Assembly: GCF_008806595.1 (NCBI RefSeq)
Contig: NZ_VZRB01000034.1
Span: 1 to 64,000, forward strand
Direction of reading: 5' to 3'
Length of the DNA: 64,000 nt
Source: Streptomyces luteolifulvus
Lineage (GTDB): Bacteria; Actinomycetota; Actinomycetes; Streptomycetales; Streptomycetaceae
Below, one piece after another: positions 44,701-52,086 of this stretch. Each line of letters begins with the position of its first letter. Position 1 is the stretch's first letter. The notes beneath the pieces are model-generated. The model did not search any database and had not been told where the DNA came from. It saw only the letters and a list, made by a program, of their open reading frames with translations. Position numbers and translations under genes: made by a program.

Positions 44701-44894
44701 CGGGCTGGGTCGCCCGAGCCGAGACGGAGCCGGATCTGGTCTATTCCGATGTCCGCAATCCCGGGCGGGCGCTGCTCATCGACGCCGGACGCCACGACGA
44801 GAGCGACGACGAGATCGCGGATACGCTGCCCACGCTGTGGAGCCTGCGGGACGTCGACGTGGAGACCAAGTTCTACCTGGGCAGGGGCATCTGA
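41745..44894 (+). CDS. drmA: DISARM DrmA-like helicase, 1049 aa
   Basis: The N-terminal opening DQLQVDLVGPADPLSTEQIH, followed by DRPITKYAAGILFP, is typical of DrmA. A split helicase core follows: VLWFPTGGGKTEAYLGL (about residue 435), a Cys4 zinc element (SCPWCGSAL ... ACGTSGCAFG, 552-582), VIQDELHLISGPLG (DExH, about 638) and the C-terminal lobe with ATNMVSVGVDVDRLGLMVV, STSEYIQATSRVGRK. In DISARM, DrmA works with DrmB as the core that engages incoming DNA. Overlaps both neighbours. Length matches DrmA (about 1000-1200 aa). Confidence 0.88.
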   Translation: MRFDQHYSFRGQLVDQLQVDLVGPADPLSTEQIHDRPITKYAAGILFPQDAVAIEESSALDDDIEGGRPLLDAVPDPAVAMANVRYPSSMGMTFSVDSATSSTIHLTVTAARYVAESTSDAPGRRATGGSRELWRRVPLSIPPQDIDVTEPSPEERIRLSEGLELFVRVRSRNARGVVSVTVILINTHGSRGGKRDESSFFQPRLAVRGTAGTAPFVERQAPGIADGDEELASYRLLYRHKPSFATGHGCAVQWQGRPGPDGEVRAHHIETTFTPTYELWLSDSNKAIDPTDLGMLHLASAPAHEVIDSLRALVDGYRGWVGDRRKEATHLATKELRATADEHLSLCEEACARMARGIDTLGDPLVMEAFQLANRAMAMQRARTEWLRKPADERPEEPDEQIGIWRPFQIAFILLGLTGIADKSSPERDLADVLWFPTGGGKTEAYLGLIAFTVFLRRLRSRSDDGGGVTVLMRYTLRLLTSQQFERAALLICCMEELRLRDRARRGSTEISIGMWVGQASTPNDLEAARKSLRKWARKDEVTEKDPVQLRSCPWCGSALDYRNYKVEKGRLNVACGTSGCAFGAGLPVHVVDETIYAERPTLIIATADKFASIPWRPNVAELFNLGHREPAPELVIQDELHLISGPLGTLAGLYESAVDLAAERPKIVASTATIRRAGSQGQALFDRTVKQFPPPGLDARDSYFAIEAPPAEKASRTYVGLMAPATSQTSLLVRAYAALLHHAQSLEGTSDVRDAYWTLLGYFNSLRLLAGAKLQVHDDVEDRLHLLAKTLGGEQRRISWDIELTSREPSSAIPRHLQDMAKSLPEAIDVILATNMVSVGVDVDRLGLMVVMGQPQSTSEYIQATSRVGRKWPGLVVTLFNAARSRDRSHYENFTTYHSALYRQVEATSVTPFSVRARDRGLHAVVVGLARLLVPTARANDAAAHIESFKPELLEQCHKVLERVRSVAGENEYRAACRQVDEIIAGWVARAETEPDLVYSDVRNPGRALLIDAGRHDESDDEIADTLPTLWSLRDVDVETKFYLGRGI

Positions 44895-46636
44895 TGACCG
44901 GCAAGGCCTTGGGCGGCGTCCGTCGCGCCCAAATGATCACCACGTACGGAGTCGGCTCCCTGGTCGCCGTCGGCAGCCAGTCCTTCATGGTCGCGGGCAT
45001 CGACCACTGGCCGGACCCGGTCGAGGGCGAGGACGCGTTCATCCACGAACCACGTCTCGAGCGCGACCTGCACGTCAGCGGTTTCCGACTGCCCCCGGCC
45101 TCGGAGAGCAAGCTCCGCGGCGACGTCCCCGTCGTGCGCTTCCCCGTGTGGCATTCCTGCCCGGAGTCCGGCGTGCTCACCGAATTCTGGCGCTGGGGCA
45201 CCCCAACGGGCGCCCCCGTGTGCAAGGAACACGACGACCGCGAACTGGTCCCGTCGCGCTTCGTCATGGTCTGCGACAAGGGACACATCGACGAATTCCC
45301 CTACTACCGCTGGGTGCACGCCGGATCCCCGCCGGCCGGACGGTGCGGGCAACTGAGGATCGAGGCCTCGGGACGCAGCGCCGCCCTGCGCGACATCGAG
45401 GTCTCCTGCACCTGCGGCAAGAGGGTGACCATGGAGGGCGCCCTGGGCGGCTTGGCACTCAAGGACGTCACCGACTGCACCGGTCGCATGCCCTGGCTGG
45501 GCAAGGACGTGCGCGAGGAACACTGCGAGGCGCCGCCGCGTGCCATGCAGCGTGGTGCGTCCGGCGTCTGGTTTTCCGACGTGGCGTCGGCGATCGACAT
45601 CCCGCCGTGGTCGCAGGGCGTGCAAAAACTGATCGCCCGTCACTGGAAGGCCCTGGGCAGGACGCGCAATCCCAAGGATCTGATCGAGGACATGGGGCTG
45701 GCCGCCGGCAGCGGGTACAGCGTCGACGATCTGGTGCGGGCGGTCGAGAAGCGACGACAAACCGAGGCGGGTCTGGAGGAGGATTCCGCGCTCGATCGCA
45801 AGGTCGAGGAGTACGAAGCCCTCACCAGAAAAACCCCCGAACAGGGGCGCGCCCAGACCTTCGTCTGCGTGCCGGGCCCGGACGGCTCCCTCGCCCCCGA
45901 ACTGGCCGTGGCGCAGGTCATGCGCGTGGAGCGCCTGCGCGAGGTGCGCGTCCTGCAGTCCTTCTCCCGCCTGGCCGCACTCGGGCCGGCCGACCGGGCC
46001 AAGCGCGGTGCCGCGCTGTACAACGCCGACAGCCGTCCGCACTGGCTGCCGGCCATCGAGGTCATCGGCGAGGGCGTCTTCCTCACCCTCGACCAACAGC
46101 GCCTGGTCGAGTGGGAGCAGCGGACGGCGGTGCAGGAGCAAGCCGGTCTCATCGACGCCGCCTACCGCACCCTCTTCGCCTCCAAGGGAGGGGAAGCCGA
46201 TCGCGCCATCACCCCTCGGTTGCTTCTGCTCCACACGCTCGCGCACGCCATCATCAACGAGTGGAGCCTGGACTGCGGCTACCCGGCGGCGGCGCTGCGC
46301 GAGCGACTGTATGCGTCCGACACGATGGCGGGCATGCTGATCTACACCGCGACCAGCGACTCCGCCGGGAGCCTCGGCGGCATCGTCGCCCAGACGGAGC
46401 CCGATCGGCTGTTCTCCTCGATCCGACGCGCCCTGGAACACGCCGCATGGTGCTCGGCCGACCCGCTGTGCATCGAGGCGACCGCCAGCGGCGTGGACAG
46501 CCTGAACCTGGCCGCCTGCCACGCGTGTGCACTGCTGCCCGAAACCAGCTGCGAGGAGTACAACACGCTGCTCGATCGGGGCCTTCTCATCGGCACACCG
46601 GAAGCACCCGACCTCGGCTTTTTCACGATCGTCTGA
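44894..46636 (+). CDS. drmB: DISARM DrmB-like protein (DUF1998), 580 aa
   Basis: The start RRAQMITTYGVGSLVAVG and the C-terminal block LLLHTLAHAIINEWSLDCGY, IYTATSDSAGSLGGIV and ACHACALLPETSCEEYN are hallmarks of DUF1998/DrmB. Several Cys/His groups (WHSCPES, MVCDKGHIDE, SCTCGKR, CHAC) suggest structural zinc. DrmB forms a complex with DrmA and is required for DISARM protection in known systems. The start overlaps the drmA stop by one base. A strong hairpin (46658-46684) follows, ending the four-gene coupled block. Confidence 0.92.
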   Translation: MTGKALGGVRRAQMITTYGVGSLVAVGSQSFMVAGIDHWPDPVEGEDAFIHEPRLERDLHVSGFRLPPASESKLRGDVPVVRFPVWHSCPESGVLTEFWRWGTPTGAPVCKEHDDRELVPSRFVMVCDKGHIDEFPYYRWVHAGSPPAGRCGQLRIEASGRSAALRDIEVSCTCGKRVTMEGALGGLALKDVTDCTGRMPWLGKDVREEHCEAPPRAMQRGASGVWFSDVASAIDIPPWSQGVQKLIARHWKALGRTRNPKDLIEDMGLAAGSGYSVDDLVRAVEKRRQTEAGLEEDSALDRKVEEYEALTRKTPEQGRAQTFVCVPGPDGSLAPELAVAQVMRVERLREVRVLQSFSRLAALGPADRAKRGAALYNADSRPHWLPAIEVIGEGVFLTLDQQRLVEWEQRTAVQEQAGLIDAAYRTLFASKGGEADRAITPRLLLLHTLAHAIINEWSLDCGYPAAALRERLYASDTMAGMLIYTATSDSAGSLGGIVAQTEPDRLFSSIRRALEHAAWCSADPLCIEATASGVDSLNLAACHACALLPETSCEEYNTLLDRGLLIGTPEAPDLGFFTIV

Positions 46637-46657
46637 CGCTCGCCCGGGTCCGGCCCG

Positions 46658-46684
46658 CGCCCCCGCACTCCGGTGGCGGGGGCG
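46658..46684 (+). terminator. Hairpin terminator after drmB
   Basis: CGCCCCCGC (46658-46666) pairs with GCGGGGGCG (46676-46684), about 20 bp after the stop. Confidence 0.75.
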
Positions 46685-46751
46685 GACCCGGCAATCCCCT
46701 CGGCGCCGGCCCGGGCGCTTTCGACGAGGTCGGGACGTCGCCGCCTTCCCG

Positions 46752-46940
46752 CTAGAGTGTCCCTTTTTCCAACAGATCGCGCAGTGCGTCCTCCTTGCGA
46801 CGGAGCACCAGGCGCCCGTCCCCGTCGCTGAAGACGATCAGGGCGCTACCGGGCGAGAGGCCCGCCTCGGCCAACAGTCCCAGGGGCAGCTCCACGCGGC
46901 CGGACTCATCGATCCTCAACTCCGCCGGTTCCCGAATCAT
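46752..46940 (-). CDS. AbrB/MazE-like DNA-binding protein, 62 aa
   Basis: A swapped-hairpin AbrB domain: ELRIDESGRVELPLGLLAEA followed by GLSPGSALIVF and GRLVLRRKEDALRDLL. Such proteins are transition-state regulators or antitoxins. It is the only leftward gene within the defence block, lying between drmB and vsr, with no toxin gene beside it. It could repress the vsr-methyltransferase pair or the whole locus (inference). Confidence 0.75.
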   Translation of the reverse strand: MIREPAELRIDESGRVELPLGLLAEAGLSPGSALIVFSDGDGRLVLRRKEDALRDLLEKGTL

Positions 46941-46972
46941 CCGGGCAGTCTAGTTTCCCGTGTGACCCGGTG

Positions 46973-47452
46973 ATGCGAGACGATGGCCAGGTGGAACGAC
47001 TGGAGACATCGGCGGTGGTGCGGGCCCGGATGAGTCGCCAGCGCAGCCGGGACACGGGCGTCGAGGTGGCGCTGCGCCGGCTGCTGCACGCCCAGGGCTT
47101 GCGCTTTCGCATCCACCGACGCCCCCTGCCCGGCATCCGCCGCGAGGCCGATGTCGTGTTCGGCCCGGCCCGTGTGGCCGTGTTCGTGGACGGCTGCTTC
47201 TGGCACGGCTGCCCCGAACACGCAACGTGGCCGAAGAACAACTCGGAGTTTTGGCGCTCCAAGATCGAGGGGAACCGGACCAGGGACCGGGACACCGACG
47301 CACGCCTGGCCCAAGCCGGATGGCTGGCGGTTCGCGTGTGGGAACACGAGGACCCCGCCACCGCGGCGGCCGCGATCCGCGAAACGGTACGGCAGCGACG
47401 GGCGGGCCGACAAAGGCCTGGTGGGCCCTCATCCACCTCGCACAACGTCTAA
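46973..47452 (+). CDS. vsr: Vsr-like very-short-patch repair endonuclease, 159 aa
   Basis: Vsr enzymes nick T-G mismatches created by deamination of 5-methylcytosine. Conserved parts: MSRQRSRDTGVEVALRRLLH, the catalytic Asp and zinc block VFVDGCFWHGCPEHATWPKN (about residues 63-82), EFWRSKIEGNRTRDRDTDAR and VRVWEHE. Length is usual. It lies 10 bp before the C5 methyltransferase gene, the classic pairing, and inside a DISARM-like locus, so either repair or defence nuclease function is possible. ATG 46973 and GTG 46970 are alternative starts. Confidence 0.92.
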   Translation: MRDDGQVERLETSAVVRARMSRQRSRDTGVEVALRRLLHAQGLRFRIHRRPLPGIRREADVVFGPARVAVFVDGCFWHGCPEHATWPKNNSEFWRSKIEGNRTRDRDTDARLAQAGWLAVRVWEHEDPATAAAAIRETVRQRRAGRQRPGGPSSTSHNV

Positions 47453-47462
47453 TCTTTACCCC

Positions 47463-48611
47463 ATGGCCCGACCCATCACCTTGATCGACTTGTTTGCCGG
47501 CTGCGGCGGCATGACCGCAGGCTTCGTTGCAGCCAAGGGGTACAAACCCATCATGGCGGTGGAGTTGGAGCGGGCCGCCGCGGCGACGTACGCGGCGAAC
47601 TTCGGCGAATCCCACATGCACTGGGGCGACATCGCCCAGGTACCCGACGAAGACATCCCCCAAGCCGACATGATCATCGGCGGGCCTCCCTGTCAGGGCT
47701 TCTCCAACCTCGGCACGCGGGACGTGAACGACCCCCGCAACAAGCTCTGGAAGGAATACATCCGCTTCGTCCGGCACGCCCGGCCCAAGGTGTTCGTGAT
47801 CGAGAACGTCGATCGCTTCCGCAAGTCCTCCGAATTCGAGCTCCTCCAGGCAGAGGTACGGCCCGGCGGACTCCTGGCGGACTACGAGTTGACCCACGCG
47901 CTGCTCCTGGCCGCCGACTACGGGGCACCCCAGCGCCGCAAGCGGACCATCGTCATCGGATCCCGCATCGGCAAAATCCCGATGCCGGAGGCCACCCACG
48001 AGCCGACGCAACTGCTGGGCAAGAAGTCGTGGCGAACAGTACGCGACGCCATCGCCGAACTACCCGAAAGACCAGGCGAGACCGAACTCCCCCAGCGCAC
48101 CTCGACCGTGTTCGGCCAGGCCGTCCCCGGCCCGTTCAAGAGCACGGAACTGCACATCAGACGCAACCCCACCGAGCGGTCCCTCGAGCGATACGACCAC
48201 ATCCCGCCCGGCGGCGGCCGCTTCGACCTCCCCGATCACCTGCTCTCCCGCTGCTGGCGGGAGAAGAAGACCGGAACCACCGACGTGATGGGCAGGATGC
48301 GCTGGGACCAGCCCTCCCTCACCATCCGCACCGAGTTCTACAAGCCGGAAAAGGGCCAGTACCTTCACCCCCAGTGGGACCCCGAAGACCCCTCCAAGCG
48401 CGTCAACCGGCCCATCACCCACCGCGAAGCGGCCCGCCTGCAGACCTTCCCCGACGAATTCGTCTGGCACGGCACCAAGGTCGAAATCGCCCGCCAGATC
48501 GGCAACGCCGTACCACCCGTCCTCGCCCAGGCCATCGCCGAACACCTCAAGCCCTACCTCCACCGCACCGTCCCCGCACCCCGACAGCAACAGACGGCAG
48601 TCGAAGCCTGA
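47463..48611 (+). CDS. DNA (cytosine-5) methyltransferase, 382 aa
   Basis: All key C5-MTase motifs are present: I (LIDLFAGCGGMTAGF), IV (GGPPCQGFSNLGTRD with the catalytic Cys), VI (VIENVDR), VIII (APQRRKRTIV), IX region (REAARLQTFPDEF) and X (QIGNAVPPVLAQAI). It methylates cytosine in a specific site that cannot be deduced here. In class 2 DISARM a C5 enzyme (DrmMII) marks self DNA, which fits this context. No restriction enzyme of conventional type is adjacent. Ten-base spacing from vsr suggests co-transcription. Confidence 0.95.
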   Translation: MARPITLIDLFAGCGGMTAGFVAAKGYKPIMAVELERAAAATYAANFGESHMHWGDIAQVPDEDIPQADMIIGGPPCQGFSNLGTRDVNDPRNKLWKEYIRFVRHARPKVFVIENVDRFRKSSEFELLQAEVRPGGLLADYELTHALLLAADYGAPQRRKRTIVIGSRIGKIPMPEATHEPTQLLGKKSWRTVRDAIAELPERPGETELPQRTSTVFGQAVPGPFKSTELHIRRNPTERSLERYDHIPPGGGRFDLPDHLLSRCWREKKTGTTDVMGRMRWDQPSLTIRTEFYKPEKGQYLHPQWDPEDPSKRVNRPITHREAARLQTFPDEFVWHGTKVEIARQIGNAVPPVLAQAIAEHLKPYLHRTVPAPRQQQTAVEA

Positions 48612-49035
48612 CCCCGCCGCCCGCCAACAACCACCGTCCACCCTGCGGTGGGGCGCGCCGCCATCACAATGGCGAACAGCGGCACGCCGAACCGCAACCC
48701 TCCTCGAGGCAGTGATCGGTCCGATCCTCGATCCCCACATGTCGGAAGCGGCGGTGGCGGGTCGGCCAACGCACGCGGCGCACCGGGGTATTGGCCGCCT
48801 GGTGAGCACCACCGCGCGCCGCCTGTTCTCTTCGCCGCACCCGGGCCGGCCGCCCGACGTCGATGGTTTGCCGACCAAGACGAACTCACGCCTCGCGCGT
48901 GCCCGAGCCCACGCCGCATCACCGGTAGTCGGGGGCTCGGAGACGGACCGCGACCGTGTGTCGTGCGGCCAGTGCGCTGCTCGCGCTCGACTGCCGCCGG
49001 GTGCGGCGGGGAGGGCGCAACGCGCCCGCTGGCTT
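48612..49035. other. Gap between methyltransferase and Mrr-type gene
   Basis: No convincing gene in 424 bp. Frames on both strands are low-complexity Arg/Pro/Ala. CCACC...GGTGG inverted repeats just after 48640 may terminate the methyltransferase transcript. Confidence 0.4.
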
Positions 49036-49671
49036 TCATTCCAGCGCTCCGGCTTCGATGACGTCATACAGATGTGCGCCGTGAGCCCAGCGCTTCAGCT
49101 CCGGCCGGCCCAGCAGAACGATGCCGTGGCGGGCGCCGAAGTCGGTTGCGGGCCGGGTGAATCCGCTCAGACCGATCATGATGGGATGGTGCGCCCCGTG
49201 CTCGGGCCGCGCGGTGCCGTTGAACGTCTGCACCTCCTTGGAGCCCACCGGCCGCGCGTACCGCTTGCATTGCAAGACCAGCTTGCGGCCCTGGTCATCC
49301 CAAGCCACCACATCGGCTCCCAGGTCTCCGGCGCCGCCCACCCGACGCGCCTGAAGGAACCCGTCGCGGGCCAACAACTCCGCACACGCCTGCTCGAAAG
49401 CGGTCGGCGTCATCGCGGCAAAGTCCCGCATGCGATACGTCAGCGAATAGAGCTCGCCGTCCGCCTCCTGCTCGCCGTACCCATAGCCGCCGCGGCCGAC
49501 ACGGTCGACCAACGTGGCGGCCAGCAACACCACACCCAGACACGCGAACCCGATCCACCACGGATGCTCGCCGATCCAGGGCAGCGCACTGCCCGTCACC
49601 CACCGCCATAACAACCGGGCGACCGTCATCCCCACGATGAGACCGACCACGGCCTTCACCCCGGGCTTCAT
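49036..49671 (-). CDS. Membrane-anchored Mrr-type restriction endonuclease, 211 aa
   Basis: Two membrane helices near the N terminus (VVGLIVGMTVARLLWRWV and WWIGFACLGVVLLAATLV) are followed by an Mrr_cat PD-(D/E)xK nuclease domain: FEQACAELLARDGFLQARRV, GADVVAWDDQGRKLVLQCKR (Asp and Q-x-K catalytic residues, about residues 125-145) and GSKEVQTFNGTA. Mrr-type nucleases cut modified DNA, and membrane-linked versions are widespread in actinobacteria. ATG 49671 (MKPGVKAV) is preferred; an upstream start would add ~18 residues. It converges on the C5 methyltransferase. Confidence 0.88.
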   Translation of the reverse strand: MKPGVKAVVGLIVGMTVARLLWRWVTGSALPWIGEHPWWIGFACLGVVLLAATLVDRVGRGGYGYGEQEADGELYSLTYRMRDFAAMTPTAFEQACAELLARDGFLQARRVGGAGDLGADVVAWDDQGRKLVLQCKRYARPVGSKEVQTFNGTARPEHGAHHPIMIGLSGFTRPATDFGARHGIVLLGRPELKRWAHGAHLYDVIEAGALE

Positions 49672-50060
49672 CGTTCCGTCCCCGTACACCACCACACCCC
49701 CGAAACCCACCGCACGAACCGCCAACTACCGTTCTAGCAACGAACACTGACAACGCCTCGGCACCCTCTCGGCTCTTCGGCCGCGCCCGCCACGTCGCCG
49801 CGGGGCGATCGCACGTCAGCAAGCCGAATCACCGGCACGCACGGCGGAGGCCCTCTTCCCCGGCACCGATCGACGCAGGTCGTGCCTCGGCAGGGCGCAG
49901 CCCCCGAAACGCAAACGGAAACGGACGCCCCGCTCGCACGGCCACACCGGTCTATCCCTCTCACGGGTCACAGATTCAGCAAACGTCCCCCAAAAAAGGG
50001 TCTATTGGGGCCACACTGTGGCCTCTGCACAGCCATGGGGGGCGAGATACCGGGCCAGCC
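49672..50060. other. Intergenic region without recognised gene
   Basis: About 390 bp with no convincing frame. CCCCCAAAAAAGGGTCTATTG at about 49987 could include a promoter for the following broken gene; no other signal was seen. Confidence 0.35.
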
Positions 50061-50433
50061 ATGGACGTGCACCCGCCGTCCGACATCGACGACATCCGCG
50101 ACCGGATCGCCGCGATGCGGGCCCCAACTGCCCGCCTCGCCCAGGCCATCGACGACCGCCGGGCCGAACGTGCCCAGCGGCTGCGCGGCCAGCAGGGCTG
50201 GTTCCGGCAAAGCGCCGCAGTTACCGGTCCCTCCTCGACATGGGCCCCGACTTCCGCCCCGGGCCCTGGCGGCCCTGCGCACCGTGGCCGAGCACAGCCC
50301 CGACGAGGAACGACGCACCTGGGCCTTTGAGATGCTCGACTTCCTCGAGCGCTACCCCCGCTACCCGTATCCCACCGCCCCCCTGAACCTGGCAACGATC
50401 TCGATAAATTCCATGAAGTTGTCCCGGTGGTGA
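50061..50433 (+). pseudogene. Hypothetical gene broken by two frameshifts
   Basis: ATG 50061 opens DVHPPSDIDDIRDRIAAMRA and AIDDRRAERAQRLRGQQGWF. Near 50215 the signal moves to YRSLLDMGPDFRPGP, and near 50265 to ALAALRTVAEHSPDEERRTW, AFEMLDFLERYPRYPYPTAP, ending MKLSRW and stop at 50433. The restored product would be about 122 aa. No family recognised; the pattern matches the other frameshifted small genes in this window. Confidence 0.5.
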
Positions 50434-50546
50434 AAGGCCCACAAGCCCGTCCCGAAGCCGGCGCCGAGGAAGAAGGCCCCGAAGCGCCACCCGATCGGAG
50501 GCGGTCGGGTTGTGGAGTCTTCCCGGCCGCCCTGACAGGGCAGCAG

Positions 50547-50642
50547 CTACTTTGCTGCGGCGCATCGGTGCCACCACCTGGCCAGCAGCCGACGGAGCAC
50601 CGCCCAGACTTCGTACGCTTCGTAGCCGAACTCACCTGGCAT
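50547..50642 (-). CDS. Small coupled peptide, 31 aa
   Basis: Its ATG lies within the last codons of the upstream minus-strand gene (11-bp overlap) and it reads PGEFGYEAYEVWAVLRRLL followed by ARWWHRCAAAK and TAG. The Trp/Arg-rich amphipathic helix suggests membrane contact. The GCCCT-GAC-AGGGC hairpin at 50529-50541 just after its stop is a likely terminator. Too short to be sure it is real. Confidence 0.4.
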   Translation of the reverse strand: MPGEFGYEAYEVWAVLRRLLARWWHRCAAAK

Positions 50643-52086
50643 CCGCGGGGTTGATCGGGGGCAGCAGGCCCTCGCCGGGCCACATGGGGCATCCTGCTTC
50701 CGCCCAGGCCAGCTGCCGGCCGACCTCGACGAGGACCCCGATGCGGTCGGCGGGGCCGTACATCCGATCTGCCCCGGACGTAGAGTCGACGGCACGGATT
50801 TGGCTGTGCGGGCCCACGCACACCAAAGCGCGGGCGATCTCCGGCAGGCCCAGGCTCAGAGCGTCGCAGTCGCGGTCCCGGACGACCTGCAGCAGGTTTT
50901 CGGTGACCGTCTCCCAGTCTCCGACCTCCGGCCAGCGTGTGCCTCTGTCGAGTTCGTGGGTGAGCGTGGACAGCGGCACGATCTCGCCCGGTCGCCGGCC
51001 GTGGACGAGCAACCCGTGGATGCGGGCGCCGTCGGGCTGCCGTACGTGGGGGAGCAGCAGAGAGGCTGCGGCCACGACGGTGGTGTTGATCTCCTGGGCG
51101 GCGGTCGGGTAGTAGGGCTCGTGCGCGAACAGGAGGTAGACGTCCAGGGTGGGGTCGCCCTGGCTGGGTTCGGCCTGCGGCATGGGGAGAGTTCCCTTCT
51201 GAAGCGGTGGGGTCGGTGCATGACGGGGGCCCGGAGGGGTCGTCGGCCGGGCGCCGGGCGAATACGGGCTCAGGGGCCGTGCGGGAGCGCAGGCCTGGTT
51301 CGTGCCGGGTGCGTTGTCGTCCGCGGTGTGTTTGAGGATCTGGGCGACCTGGTGGGCGAGTTGGAGCATCAGCCGCTCGCGGGCGATGAGTTCTGCCGCG
51401 GCCGTGCGGGCGCCCTGGGTCTGGAGCAGGCTGGCGGCGTCCCACAGCAGGTGCTGTCCGACCTCGGCCGAGCGGCGCAGCTCGTAGCGGTCGCTGCCGG
51501 CGGTCGCCTGGACGAGCGAGGTCTGCAGGGCGGCGAGGCGCCACAGGTAACGGCAGGGAGCGTCGCCTTCGACGACGCGGACGTACTCGAGGGCACGGGA
51601 GTTCAGCCGATCGGGCAGGTGCTCGGCGAGCAGCGGGGCGAGGAGCATCGCCGGGAACGCGACGTCGAGGGGTATCCCGTGACTGGCGGCGAACAGCCCG
51701 GTGAGCAGGCTGATGAGGGCGACGCACGCGGTGGAGAGCCGCAGGGATCCGGGGACTGCGGCCAGGGCGATGTACTGGGCGGGGCGCCGAGTCAGCCAGC
51801 GCAGGGCCAGTCGCTGCGCACGAGTCGCGGCCGGGGTGAGCACTCCGATCCGGTGGGGGATCTCGGGCGGGCTGCCGTCGCCGAGGACGGTCCAGGCCAG
51901 ATATCCCCACCGGGTGTGTTCGTGGACGAGCACCGGCTCGCAGGCGGATGTGCAGGTGTGGTCGCGGACGTGGCCGGTCCGCAGAGCGCGGGCGCGTTCC
52001 TTCTCCCACCGCCCCGGGTGGCCGGTGAAGGGGCGCTCGTGGTGCGTGGCCGCGGTCGGCGGCGGTGTCTGGAGTGTGTCCGTCAC
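50632..52086 (-). CDS. Membrane protein with C-terminal cytosolic domain, 484 aa
   Basis: The GTG start at 52086 overlaps the stop of the HTH gene (GTGA). Residues ~1-90 are hydrophilic; ~95-150 contain two to three membrane helices (LRLSTACVALISLLTGLFAA, LDVAFPAMLLAPLLAEHL); ~150-290 are helical. After a Pro-rich linker a second domain (about 300-484; PTLDVYLLFAHEPYYPTAAQ, ALVCVGPHSQIRAVDS) follows. An internal ATG at 51183 with AGAAGGGA before it could start a separate 183-aa protein in the same frame. Probably a transfer-associated membrane protein; family unknown. Confidence 0.65.
   Translation of the reverse strand: MTDTLQTPPPTAATHHERPFTGHPGRWEKERARALRTGHVRDHTCTSACEPVLVHEHTRWGYLAWTVLGDGSPPEIPHRIGVLTPAATRAQRLALRWLTRRPAQYIALAAVPGSLRLSTACVALISLLTGLFAASHGIPLDVAFPAMLLAPLLAEHLPDRLNSRALEYVRVVEGDAPCRYLWRLAALQTSLVQATAGSDRYELRRSAEVGQHLLWDAASLLQTQGARTAAAELIARERLMLQLAHQVAQILKHTADDNAPGTNQACAPARPLSPYSPGARPTTPPGPRHAPTPPLQKGTLPMPQAEPSQGDPTLDVYLLFAHEPYYPTAAQEINTTVVAAASLLLPHVRQPDGARIHGLLVHGRRPGEIVPLSTLTHELDRGTRWPEVGDWETVTENLLQVVRDRDCDALSLGLPEIARALVCVGPHSQIRAVDSTSGADRMYGPADRIGVLVEVGRQLAWAEAGCPMWPGEGLLPPINPADAR

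Noticed and set aside
48712..49611. Plus-strand frame opposite the Mrr-type gene
   Set aside because: Low-complexity sequence antisense to a clear nuclease domain.
34377..49671. DrmC (phospholipase D), DrmE, or Z1 helicase gene in the defence island
   Set aside because: Looked for HKD motifs and additional large frames; none found, so no such gene is annotated.
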